A DNA stretch of 64,000 bases from the NCBI GenBank assembly GCA_907163375.1, contig CAJQUW010007889.1, positions 62,001 to 126,000 on the forward strand, written 5' to 3'. The notes under the pieces were generated by a model, which was not told the origin of the DNA, did not search any database, and worked only from the letters and a program-made list of their open reading frames with translations. Positions 10,255-18,382 of the stretch are shown here, piece by piece (positions within the stretch are counted from its first letter, which is position 1; each line of letters begins with the position of its first letter). The stretch comes from Prostheceraeus crozeri. Its lineage: Eukaryota > Platyhelminthes > Polycladida > Euryleptidae. Made by a program: the position numbers and the translations under genes.

Positions 10255-10452
10255 GCAAGGGCCGGCAGAAAAAAGTTAGCATGCAAAGACATTTGATACT
10301 ACTATGTCATGATAAACCACATGACAAGAAATGGAGACTGTAGAGGCAGTCATAATTATTCATAAGCAATAGCTGTATCTCACCTGTAAAAGATAGACAA
10401 GAATATGATCCAAAATGTGAATATGGACTTGTAATTAAGCGCCGGCCCTTGC
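10255..10452. repeat. 198-bp segment bounded by a 12-bp inverted repeat
   Basis: GCAAGGGCCGGC (10255-10266) is the exact reverse complement of GCCGGCCCTTGC (10441-10452). The left copy follows an (ATT)n run. It might be a small non-autonomous DNA transposon inside the LINE-4 3' UTR. There is no clear target-site duplication, so this is weak. Confidence 0.3.
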
Positions 10453-10877
10453 TTTGACATGTCGCATTTAGTAAATCACATGGACTGATTCAGCTGATGG
10501 TGTTGCATTAAGGCACTTATCTGAGTAACAATCAGCAGCGTGATGTCACTGCTAGGTGAAAATCGACCGTTGCACGAGTGCATAGAGCTACACGTACAAT
10601 TGAAGCTACACAATAACAGGGTTAGAATTTAGGCCGATATGTGTCATGGTCATCGCTGTCGATATCTCATCCTAATAGGTACGCATGCTATGTATCAATG
10701 CACCTTGTATTGAAGCGCATGACGACGACAGTCTACACTGTAGACGTGTTTGGTATTTCGGGCAAGATTAGATTTCTATGTGCTATCAGTTTCCATTTCG
10801 CGGCGATTGTTATTGTTTATTTATCGGCATCGAGTGCAATGCATACAGTTGTTGGCTGTCGTCCGATTTCTATTGTC

Positions 10878-11190
10878 TTAGACGGTAACAATTTCTCTGT
10901 CACAATTTACGTCTTTGATGAACGAGGCAATAGACTTTATTCTACAGGGTTTGTCGGTATCAAATAATCGATGGAACTGCATTTTATCAAGATTTAAGAA
11001 TTCTGGCAGTATTCTTTCGCGATGGTCATTGTACTTTTGACACTCAATAAATAAATGGAAAATATCGTCAATCTTATCCACACAATATGGACAGACGCAT
11101 TGTTCATGTAGATATCTATGTAGATATCTATTACCATATCTGCCTATTTCAGCAGATAGCCTGTGATTGCCTGTTCTGATTTTCTGAACA
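10878..11190 (-). pseudogene. LINE-4 reverse transcriptase C-terminal fragment
   Basis: The minus-strand translation reads KIRTGNHRLSAEIGRYGN, then CVCPYCVDKIDD, FHLFIECQKYNDHRERILPE, ending DREIVTV and a stop at 10878. The RTGNHRL...E.GRY block followed by CxxC...H..xxC is the common C-terminal signature of APE-type LINE RT proteins. The frame runs into the (GA)n tract upstream, so only about 100 codons remain. Confidence 0.75.
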
Positions 11191-11552
<362 letters not shown>

Positions 11553-11566
<14 letters not shown>

Positions 11567-11612
11567 GTGGTCGTGAATGGACGCATGCTGGTGATCGGAT
11601 ATCTTTATTTTT
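11553..11612. repeat. Left copy of the direct repeat flanking the PLE-1 array
   Basis: A (CT)n end followed by TGTGGTCGTGAATGG...ATCTTTATTTTT is repeated exactly at 21105-21164. It duplicates at least 48 bp of non-microsatellite DNA, and PLE-1 sequence starts at 11613. This is the target-site duplication of the whole array. Confidence 0.85.
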
Positions 11613-12127
11613 GTAAATACAGTCTCCACACCTCCTCTGTACATAATCCTGTAAATAATAACTCTTTTTTAATTGTTCATAGGCTTACCTGTCAGACCCG
11701 CAATGTTATTTATTTTATTACTTGTAGAAAGTGTAAAGTCGGCTACGTAGGACAGACCTCTTGTACATTGTCGAGGCGGATTTCTCAGCACCTTAGCAGT
11801 ATTAAGTGTTTGTCTTCATCCACCGTTGCTCAACATTTTTCTCGAACGTGTGACATTTCTGACTTTTCGTTCACTGCTTTGGAACACTGCCCTCATGACA
11901 ATAAGAGACTTCTACATGAGAATAAGTGGATCAATCGCCTTTGTACCCTTGCCCCTCAGGGCCTTAATTTAGAGCTTAACAGGCTTGATAAGATCCACTT
12001 AGTCCTTCCTTTTAGTGACTGTAGCAAACGTGTGGTGCAAGTGTGTCGGAAGGAACTAAACGTTGACATTTGTCCTTCCTTTCGTATGCATAAGAATCTC
12101 GAGAGGCTTCTTACTGCCAACCGTTAA
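11613..12127 (+). pseudogene. PLE-1 5'-truncated copy: GIY-YIG endonuclease fragment
   Basis: The sequence starts inside the RT-EN linker (KYSLHTSS) and encodes the complete GIY-YIG domain: NVIYFITCRKCKVGYVGQTS, RRISQHLSS, HENKWINRL, ending ERLLTANR and TAA at 12127. It is identical to the C-terminus of the two full units. The RT and ORF1 are absent because reverse transcription of this leading unit stopped early. The frame extends leftward into flanking DNA by chance. Confidence 0.88.
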
Positions 12128-12516
12128 GTTTGTGTATGTGCACCTTCAATACTTTACTTTATTTTGTCTTTATTTAACTTAATAATCTTGTAGAGCACAT
12201 ATCAATTTCAGTTTTATGTTGTGATAGCAGGCTTTATGCGTTTTAATTTTCCATGACAGTATTATTCATACTTGTATGCGTTTATTTTGCATGACAGTAT
12301 TATTCTTATTTACATGCGTTCACTTTGCATGTTGACTGTTTTTGCATGCTTTATGATTTACCTTTTCCCATGCAGTATTTGAGATCGCATTATATGTTTT
12401 TGCATGCTCTGCGTTCAATCTTTGAGTTGCATGTTTTGTGTTGCATGTTCTGAGGTGCATGCCTAGGTACGTCTGACTTCTATGTGACGACCTTTTCTCA
12501 TCGATTACAGTGTTAA
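12128..12516 (+). promoter_or_regulatory. PLE-1 3' UTR with TGCATG cluster (leading copy)
   Basis: Seven TGCATG hexamers lie between 12288 and 12461. They follow two imperfect repeats around CATGACAGTATTATTC (12252 and 12290). TGCATG as RNA is the recognition motif of RBFOX-type proteins, and the cluster also occurs in PLE-3. Function is inferred. No ORF is credible here. Confidence 0.5.
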
Positions 12517-12557
12517 GTGGAATTGATAAAGCCAATAGAGCGAAACCGGTCTTCCAC
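12517..12557 (+). ncRNA. Hammerhead-like ribozyme motif, PLE-1 copy 1
   Basis: Stem I is GTGGAA (12517-12522) with TTCCAC (12552-12557). The core is TTGATAA, stem II is GC...GC, then GAAA (12542-12545) with the palindromic stem III ACCGGT, and cleavage would be after C12551. The core differs from CUGANGA at positions 3 (C to U) and 8 (G to A), which would keep the known 3-8 base pair. Activity is uncertain. Confidence 0.55.
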
Positions 12558-12679
12558 AAATCGCTGTTTTCCTTTGCCGATCCGTGGGGTGTGTGCGTCT
12601 ACATTTGTCGGAGTTAGGATCACGGGGTCTTCTGATCTCTCACTCTCCCTCCCACTGTCTCGATTGCGCACCCGACAAT

Positions 12680-14155
12680 ATGACGCGCATATTCTATGGT
12701 TCTAATCACTACCGTAACCCAGAGTTCCGCCCAAATCCTTCGAGGGGCGATGGCCGTCATGCGAGGGATCGTCAAGTTCCTCCTCGCCATGTTCCTCCAC
12801 ATCGTCATGGTCTTTCTCGTCAAGGTGGTCACCGTGGTTTTCAAAGGAGGGGACACCATCAGCCGAATGTTCCTCGCCCTCACAAGATTCCAAGTGACCT
12901 TTTTCCTGTTACCAAGCACCACTTCATCATTGTCAAGTGCATTCACCACCAATCGTTCCTGCAGAAGGGCTTTCCACCTTCCCTTACACGTAAGACGGAT
13001 ATTTTGTGTAGCAGCGTTAATCCTGCCTTTGGCAATGACTATTTTCGGGCCCAAATGGAGTCCATTTCGAGAGATTGGTGTTCCGCAGTTCACAATGCTT
13101 TGTTGGGACATTATTCATCCCTTCTTTCTGAGGCACTGGATTTTATCTCAAACAATGCCATGCCTTCGGAAATGTTGCAGAAGTCATTGCAACTTGTTAC
13201 GAAGTGGGCCCGTACCCAACTGGGAAAGAAGCTAAATGATTCCACCCTGGATGCGGCCTTTTTGTTGATCGACGACAACCAACTCCTGAACGATTGCGTG
13301 ACACCGGAGTGTCCTACTGCGGCGGACCAACCAACCTTTGGTGCTTTCTGCTCTGCGGAAACTGATCCTTCTTCGGTGACCGTAAGGGAGGTGTACGAGC
13401 GTGGTACTCAGACAGTTTCCAATTCAAATGGTGGTTCCTCTTCCCGCGAGGCTCTTGCGCCTGTTGTGGATGTGTCTGTCGGAACTGGTGACCTTCTGCT
13501 TAGTGAGGCCCTTTCGGAGACTCAAGTTCCTGCGGCTTCCGATGTAGTCGATTCGGGTATTTCCTTTTTGAAATCTGGTCCTACATCTTCTCAGGTTGAC
13601 TTAGACCAGTCGTTCTCCAGCCCTCTGGTTCAAGCGACATTGGTTGACTTGAATTCATTCAGCACAACAGAAGTTTGCGATAAGTCGTTTGATGCCTCCA
13701 AGTCACGTATCATTTTGGGTGACTCCAAGTTTAGGGATCTGAGCATCGATGACTGTTCGGTCTTTTCTACCTCTAAGGGACGTTTGAGTTATTTTAAACA
13801 ATACCTGCAGTCCGAACGCGAAGTCCACGAGAATATTAAGGAGTTCGTCTTGTGTTTGTCTTCTCTTGATGAAAAGAATAAGCCCAGCACAAACTTTGTG
13901 ACTCTCCGTAGTATTATGTCGAATGCAAAGCGCCTTTTTCCGAACGCTCGCCTTTCGGTTCTTCCTCATTGCGTTCCCATTAAGTCGGAGGACTCAATTA
14001 GGAGGGACTGCCTCGAGTTTTTTGAGTGGATGTGCAGAAAGACACCCGCTGGTTGTGAAGTTATTCCACTTCCCAAAGACTTTTCTGTGAAGGACAGTCA
14101 ATGGGACCCTGTTGAGCGGGATACCATTTTCCGAGCCATCAAGGATTTTTTATAA
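12680..14155 (+). CDS. PLE-1 ORF1 (unit A)
   Basis: This is an intact 491-aa frame from the ATG at 12680; the frame is open further 5' but has no earlier ATG. Residues about 5-65 are rich in Arg, His, Gly and Pro (for example RGDGRHARDRQVPPRHVPPH) and suggest nucleic-acid binding. Residues about 150-200 contain VTKWARTQLGKKL, shared with PLE-2. An acidic Ser/Thr linker follows. Residues about 344-491 form a conserved domain opening with IILGDSKFRD, then FVLCLSSLDEKNKPSTN and AKRLFPNARLSVLP. The order resembles SGNH/GDSL domains of some LINE ORF1 proteins, but the GxND block reads SSLD. It ends on TTTTTTA then TAA, the proposed -1 frameshift site into RT/EN. The role is probably RNA packaging, by inference. 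Confidence 0.85.
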   Translation: MTRIFYGSNHYRNPEFRPNPSRGDGRHARDRQVPPRHVPPHRHGLSRQGGHRGFQRRGHHQPNVPRPHKIPSDLFPVTKHHFIIVKCIHHQSFLQKGFPPSLTRKTDILCSSVNPAFGNDYFRAQMESISRDWCSAVHNALLGHYSSLLSEALDFISNNAMPSEMLQKSLQLVTKWARTQLGKKLNDSTLDAAFLLIDDNQLLNDCVTPECPTAADQPTFGAFCSAETDPSSVTVREVYERGTQTVSNSNGGSSSREALAPVVDVSVGTGDLLLSEALSETQVPAASDVVDSGISFLKSGPTSSQVDLDQSFSSPLVQATLVDLNSFSTTEVCDKSFDASKSRIILGDSKFRDLSIDDCSVFSTSKGRLSYFKQYLQSEREVHENIKEFVLCLSSLDEKNKPSTNFVTLRSIMSNAKRLFPNARLSVLPHCVPIKSEDSIRRDCLEFFEWMCRKTPAGCEVIPLPKDFSVKDSQWDPVERDTIFRAIKDFL

Positions 14156-14183
14156 GTTCTTCTGCTAGTCGTAGGGACAGCAG
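14146..14183 (+). promoter_or_regulatory. Putative -1 programmed frameshift signal, PLE-1 unit A
   Basis: T TTT TTA (14146-14152) lies in ORF1 phase immediately before TAA (14153). A 9-nt spacer separates it from a stem, CTGCT (14162-14166) plus GTC (14168-14170) pairing with GACAGCAG (14176-14183), with one bulged A and a GTAGG loop. U UUU UUA is a classic -1 slippery sequence, and 5-9 nt is the usual spacer. A -1 slip enters the RT/EN frame exactly. Confidence 0.72.
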
Positions 14184-16326
14184 CGTAGACATTGCCATTG
14201 TTGATACTTCCACTTTTTTGAGGGATAATTTTTTATGTACTTCTAAGTCGTTCAGTATTAGCAACAGCACTTATTCGTTGCTGAATAATACTCGCAAGTT
14301 TATTCCAACTCCTGTCGGCACCTGTTGCCATAAGAACATTTTAAGAGGAGTGGACGATTTCCTTAGGAAGTATCAGTGGCGTTTTGTAAATTTTAACTCT
14401 ACGTGTAATCATCGTTTCACTTTTTGTACGAACCGGTACCCTCCTGAGGATTTGATTCCTGCTTCGGTCCGTGATTCCTGTACCAATGTTCGTCGCCATG
14501 TAGTGTCGTTGCTTGGGCACTGTCGTAACTGCTTCCCAGTTGACAACCTGTCCAAGGAAGAGCGCGTAGAGCTTGACCGCCTGAGGTGTGATGACTCTGT
14601 AGTGGTTTCAACTATGGACAAGGGCAGCGGTTGGATCATTGTTCCCAATGAACATTACGAAGCCGAGGCCTTCAGGCAATTAAGTGATGAAACTTTCTAC
14701 ATGCCTTTGGATCGGGTCATCGATCCACATGTACGTAAACGGCTTGTGACACTTTTGTCGACTCTTTTTAGTAGGAACTTTCTCACACGTCGTGAAGTGC
14801 TAGCTCTTGAGCCTTCTCTTCCTGTTAGGCCAAGAAAATTTTATTTGCTTCCCAAGGTTCATAAATCGTCATGGGTTTACTCTTGTATGCCTCCAGGCCG
14901 CCCTATTGTGTCTGACACGGCCAGTGTTTCCCGTACGTGTGCAACTCTACTTGAGTACTTTTTAGCTCCACTAGCACACTCTGTGAAAAGTTATGTTAGA
15001 GACTCTTTACATGTGATAAGTGTTTTGAAGACATTACAGATTAGTGACAGCTGTTTTTTAGCTACTCTAGATGTGGCATCGCTGTATACCAACATCCCAA
15101 CGGAAGCCGGCATTTCTGCTGTAAGTCGTGCTTTCCTTAAGTTTCCGGACTCAAGGAGACCGGATTTGACACTGCTTACTATGCTTCGCATTATTCTCAC
15201 GTCCAATAACTTTTCTTTTCGTGATGAGGGTTTTTTACAAGTACAGGGTACGGCAATGGGTTGTGCTTTTGGCCCTTCATATGCCAACATTTTCTTGTCA
15301 GAATGGGAAGATCATATTTTTAAGTTTGATCATAAGCCTATCGCCTGGATGAGGTACATAGACGATGTTTTTTTCATCTGGAACTCTGATGAGTCCACTT
15401 TGTTAACTTTTTGTACATATGTAAATAGTATTTATGACAGTATTAAAGTTGAACTTGCCTACAGTATTACTGAGATCAGATTTTTGGATCTCCTATTGTA
15501 TAAAGGCCATAATAGTATTCTGTATAAAATAGGTTTTAAACCAACCGACACTCATAGCATTTTGTCACCTACTTCATTTCACCCTCATAGTGTTTTTAAG
15601 TCTATCTTATTTGGTCAAATGTATCGTTGGTCTATGCGGAGTTCAAGTTATAAAGATTTTAAGGAGACGAAGTGTATCGTTCAACCGCGCTGGGAACAGC
15701 AAGGTTACACCCGCACCGCTATTCGCAAGGCTTTTCGCCAAGTTTTAAGTTTAACAGGTCAGTCGCCTGATGAATGGAGCACTGGGTTTTTCCCGTGCCC
15801 TTGTAAAATATGTAAATACAGTCTCCACACCTCCTCTGTACATAATCCTGTAAATAATAACTCTTTTTTAATTGTTCATAGGCTTACCTGTCAGACCCGC
15901 AATGTTATTTATTTTATTACTTGTAGAAAGTGTAAAGTCGGCTACGTAGGACAGACCTCTTGTACATTGTCGAGGCGGATTTCTCAGCACCTTAGCAGTA
16001 TTAAGTGTTTGTCTTCATCCACCGTTGCTCAACATTTTTCTCGAACGTGTGACATTTCTGACTTTTCGTTCACTGCTTTGGAACACTGCCCTCATGACAA
16101 TAAGAGACTTCTACATGAGAATAAGTGGATCAATCGCCTTTGTACCCTTGCCCCTCAGGGCCTTAATTTAGAGCTTAACAGGCTTGATAAGATCCACTTA
16201 GTCCTTCCTTTTAGTGACTGTAGCAAACGTGTGGTGCAAGTGTGTCGGAAGGAACTAAACGTTGACATTTGTCCTTCCTTTCGTATGCATAAGAATCTCG
16301 AGAGGCTTCTTACTGCCAACCGTTAA
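14152..16326 (+). CDS. PLE-1 reverse transcriptase and GIY-YIG endonuclease (unit A)
   Basis: The open frame runs from the -1 frame at 14152 to TAA at 16326 (724 codons). Its first ATG (14614) is codon 155, downstream of conserved KFIPTPVGT and DFLRKYQW, so it probably has no AUG of its own and is made as an ORF1 fusion. PLE RT motifs: LLPKVHKSSW (about 14848), PPGRPIVSDTAS, LATLDVASLYTNIP (motif A, about 15058), GTAMGCAFGPSYAN (motif B, about 15247), RYIDDVFFIW (motif C, about 15352) and IRFLDLLLY. A CxCxxC linker (about 15796) leads to the GIY-YIG domain NVIYFITCRKCKVGYVGQTS, with conserved Arg (RRISQHL) and Glu (HENKWI). The two Cys between GIY and YIG are a PLE hallmark. All catalytic motifs are present, so the copy could be active. 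Confidence 0.92.
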   Translation: MSSSASRRDSSVDIAIVDTSTFLRDNFLCTSKSFSISNSTYSLLNNTRKFIPTPVGTCCHKNILRGVDDFLRKYQWRFVNFNSTCNHRFTFCTNRYPPEDLIPASVRDSCTNVRRHVVSLLGHCRNCFPVDNLSKEERVELDRLRCDDSVVVSTMDKGSGWIIVPNEHYEAEAFRQLSDETFYMPLDRVIDPHVRKRLVTLLSTLFSRNFLTRREVLALEPSLPVRPRKFYLLPKVHKSSWVYSCMPPGRPIVSDTASVSRTCATLLEYFLAPLAHSVKSYVRDSLHVISVLKTLQISDSCFLATLDVASLYTNIPTEAGISAVSRAFLKFPDSRRPDLTLLTMLRIILTSNNFSFRDEGFLQVQGTAMGCAFGPSYANIFLSEWEDHIFKFDHKPIAWMRYIDDVFFIWNSDESTLLTFCTYVNSIYDSIKVELAYSITEIRFLDLLLYKGHNSILYKIGFKPTDTHSILSPTSFHPHSVFKSILFGQMYRWSMRSSSYKDFKETKCIVQPRWEQQGYTRTAIRKAFRQVLSLTGQSPDEWSTGFFPCPCKICKYSLHTSSVHNPVNNNSFLIVHRLTCQTRNVIYFITCRKCKVGYVGQTSCTLSRRISQHLSSIKCLSSSTVAQHFSRTCDISDFSFTALEHCPHDNKRLLHENKWINRLCTLAPQGLNLELNRLDKIHLVLPFSDCSKRVVQVCRKELNVDICPSFRMHKNLERLLTANR

Positions 16327-16715
16327 GTTTGTGTATGTGCACCTTCAATACTTTACTTTATTTTGTCTTTATTTAACTTAATAATCTTGTAGAGCACATA
16401 TCAATTTCAGTTTTATGTTGTGATAGCAGGCTTTATGCGTTTTAATTTTCCATGACAGTATTATTCATACTTGTATGCGTTTATTTTGCATGACAGTATT
16501 ATTCTTATTTACATGCGTTCACTTTGCATGTTGACTGTTTTTGCATGCTTTATGATTTACCTTTTCCCATGCAGTATTTGAGATCGCATTATATGTTTTT
16601 GCATGCTCTGCGTTCAATCTTTGAGTTGCATGTTTTGTGTTGCATGTTCTGAGGTGCATGCCTAGGTACGTCTGACTTCTGTGTGACGACCTTTTCTCAT
16701 CGATTACAGTGTTAA
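16327..16715 (+). promoter_or_regulatory. PLE-1 3' UTR with TGCATG cluster (unit A)
   Basis: Copy of the region at 12128-12516, with seven TGCATG hexamers between 16487 and 16660. It forms the junction between the RT/EN frame of unit A and the 5' leader of unit B. Confidence 0.5.
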
Positions 16716-16756
16716 GTGGAATTGATAAAGCCAATAGAGCGAAACCGGTCTTCCAC
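16716..16756 (+). ncRNA. Hammerhead-like ribozyme motif, PLE-1 copy 2
   Basis: Identical to the motif at 12517-12557 and exactly 4199 bp away. Cleavage at both sites would release one unit-length RNA that begins about 128 nt before the ORF1 ATG. Confidence 0.55.
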
Positions 16757-16878
16757 AAATCGCTGTTTTCCTTTGCCGATCCGTGGGGTGTGTGCGTCTA
16801 CATTTGTCGGAGTTAGGATCACGGGGTCTTCTGATCTCTCACTCTCCCTCCCACTGTCTCGATTGCGCACCCGACAAT

Positions 16879-18354
16879 ATGACGCGCATATTCTATGGTT
16901 CTAATCACTACCGTAACCCAGAGTTCCGCCCAAATCCTTCGAGGGGCGATGGCCGTCATGCGAGGGATCGTCAAGTTCCTCCTCGCCATGTTCCTCCACA
17001 TCGTCATGGTCTTTCTCGTCAAGGTGGTCACCGTGGTTTTCAAAGGAGGGGACACCATCAGCCGAATGTTCCTCGCCCTCACAAGATTCCAAGTGACCTT
17101 TTTCCTGTTACCAAGCACCACTTCATCATTGTCAAGTGCATTCACCACCAATCGTTCCTGCAGAAGGGCTTTCCACCTTCCCTTACACGTAAGACGGATA
17201 TTTTGTGTAGCAGCGTTAATCCTGCCTTTGGCAATGACTATTTTCGGGCCCAAATGGAGTCCATTTCGAGAGATTGGTGTTCCGCAGTTCACAATGCTTT
17301 GTTGGGACATTATTCATCCCTTCTTTCTGAGGCACTGGATTTTATCTCAAACAATGCCATGCCTTCGGAAATGTTGCAGAAGTCATTGCAACTTGTTACG
17401 AAGTGGGCCCGTACCCAACTGGGAAAGAAGCTAAATGATTCCACCCTGGATGCGGCCTTTTTGTTGATCGACGACAACCAACTCCTGAACGATTGCGTGA
17501 CACCGGAGTGTCCTACTGCGGCGGACCAACCAACCTTTGGTGCTTTCTGCTCTGCGGAAACTGATCCTTCTTCGGTGACCGTAAGGGAGGTGTACGAGCG
17601 TGGTACTCAGACAGTTTCCAATTCAAATGGTGGTTCCTCTTCCCGCGAGGCTCTTGCGCCTGTTGTGGATGTGTCTGTCGGAACTGGTGACCTTCTGCTT
17701 AGTGAGGCCCTTTCGGAGACTCAAGTTCCTGCGGCTTCCGATGTAGTCGATTCGGGTATTTCCTTTTTGAAATCTGGTCCTACATCTTCTCAGGTTGACT
17801 TAGACCAGTCGTTCTCCAGCCCTCTGGTTCAAGCGACATTGGTTGACTTGAATTCATTCAGCACAACAGAAGTTTGCGATAAGTCGTTTGATGCCTCCAA
17901 GTCACGTATCATTTTGGGTGACTCCAAGTTTAGGGATCTGAGCATCGATGACTGTTCGGTCTTTTCTACCTCTAAGGGACGTTTGAGTTATTTTAAACAA
18001 TACCTGCAGTCCGAACGCGAAGTCCACGAGAATATTAAGGAGTTCGTCTTGTGTTTGTCTTCTCTTGATGAAAAGAATAAGCCCAGCACAAACTTTGTGA
18101 CTCTCCGTAGTATTATGTCGAATGCAAAGCGCCTTTTTCCGAACGCTCGCCTTTCGGTTCTTCCTCATTGCGTTCCCATTAAGTCGGAGGACTCAATTAG
18201 GAGGGACTGCCTCGAGTTTTTTGAGTGGATGTGCAGAAAGACACCCGCTGGTTGTGAAGTTATTCCACTTCCCAAAGACTTTTCTGTGAAGGACAGTCAA
18301 TGGGACCCTGTTGAGCGGGATACCATTTTCCGAGCCATCAAGGATTTTTTATAA
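16879..18354 (+). CDS. PLE-1 ORF1 (unit B)
   Basis: The second intact copy of the 491-aa ORF1, with the same translation as unit A. Basic RGD/RH-rich N-terminus, VTKWARTQLGKKL middle segment and GDS-containing C-terminal domain are all present. The lack of divergence between two adjacent copies means either very recent insertion of both together or recent homogenisation. Confidence 0.85.
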   Translation: MTRIFYGSNHYRNPEFRPNPSRGDGRHARDRQVPPRHVPPHRHGLSRQGGHRGFQRRGHHQPNVPRPHKIPSDLFPVTKHHFIIVKCIHHQSFLQKGFPPSLTRKTDILCSSVNPAFGNDYFRAQMESISRDWCSAVHNALLGHYSSLLSEALDFISNNAMPSEMLQKSLQLVTKWARTQLGKKLNDSTLDAAFLLIDDNQLLNDCVTPECPTAADQPTFGAFCSAETDPSSVTVREVYERGTQTVSNSNGGSSSREALAPVVDVSVGTGDLLLSEALSETQVPAASDVVDSGISFLKSGPTSSQVDLDQSFSSPLVQATLVDLNSFSTTEVCDKSFDASKSRIILGDSKFRDLSIDDCSVFSTSKGRLSYFKQYLQSEREVHENIKEFVLCLSSLDEKNKPSTNFVTLRSIMSNAKRLFPNARLSVLPHCVPIKSEDSIRRDCLEFFEWMCRKTPAGCEVIPLPKDFSVKDSQWDPVERDTIFRAIKDFL

Positions 18355-18382
18355 GTTCTTCTGCTAGTCGTAGGGACAGCAG
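18345..18382 (+). promoter_or_regulatory. Putative -1 programmed frameshift signal, PLE-1 unit B
   Basis: T TTT TTA at 18345-18351, TAA at 18352, and the same bulged stem at 18361-18382. Copy of the unit A signal. Confidence 0.72.

Larger units (their letters stand above)
9775..11190 (-). mobile_element. LINE-4: 3' part of a minus-strand LINE
   Basis: Read on the minus strand, this is an RT C-terminus (11190-10878), a long 3' UTR (about 1.05 kb) and a tail of AATAAAA-like sequence followed by TTTTGAA repeats that grade into (GA)n at 9774. The 5' truncation point abuts the (CT)n tract at 11191, so the copy is bordered by (CT)n on both sides. No other gene is seen in the 3' UTR (9823-10877) apart from a possible short inverted-repeat element. 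Confidence 0.7.

Noticed and set aside
12620-13111. Minus-strand open frame of 163 aa opposite PLE-1 ORF1 (and its copy at 16819)
   Set aside because: It mirrors the basic, low-complexity ORF1 N-terminus and has no independent motif; a shadow frame.
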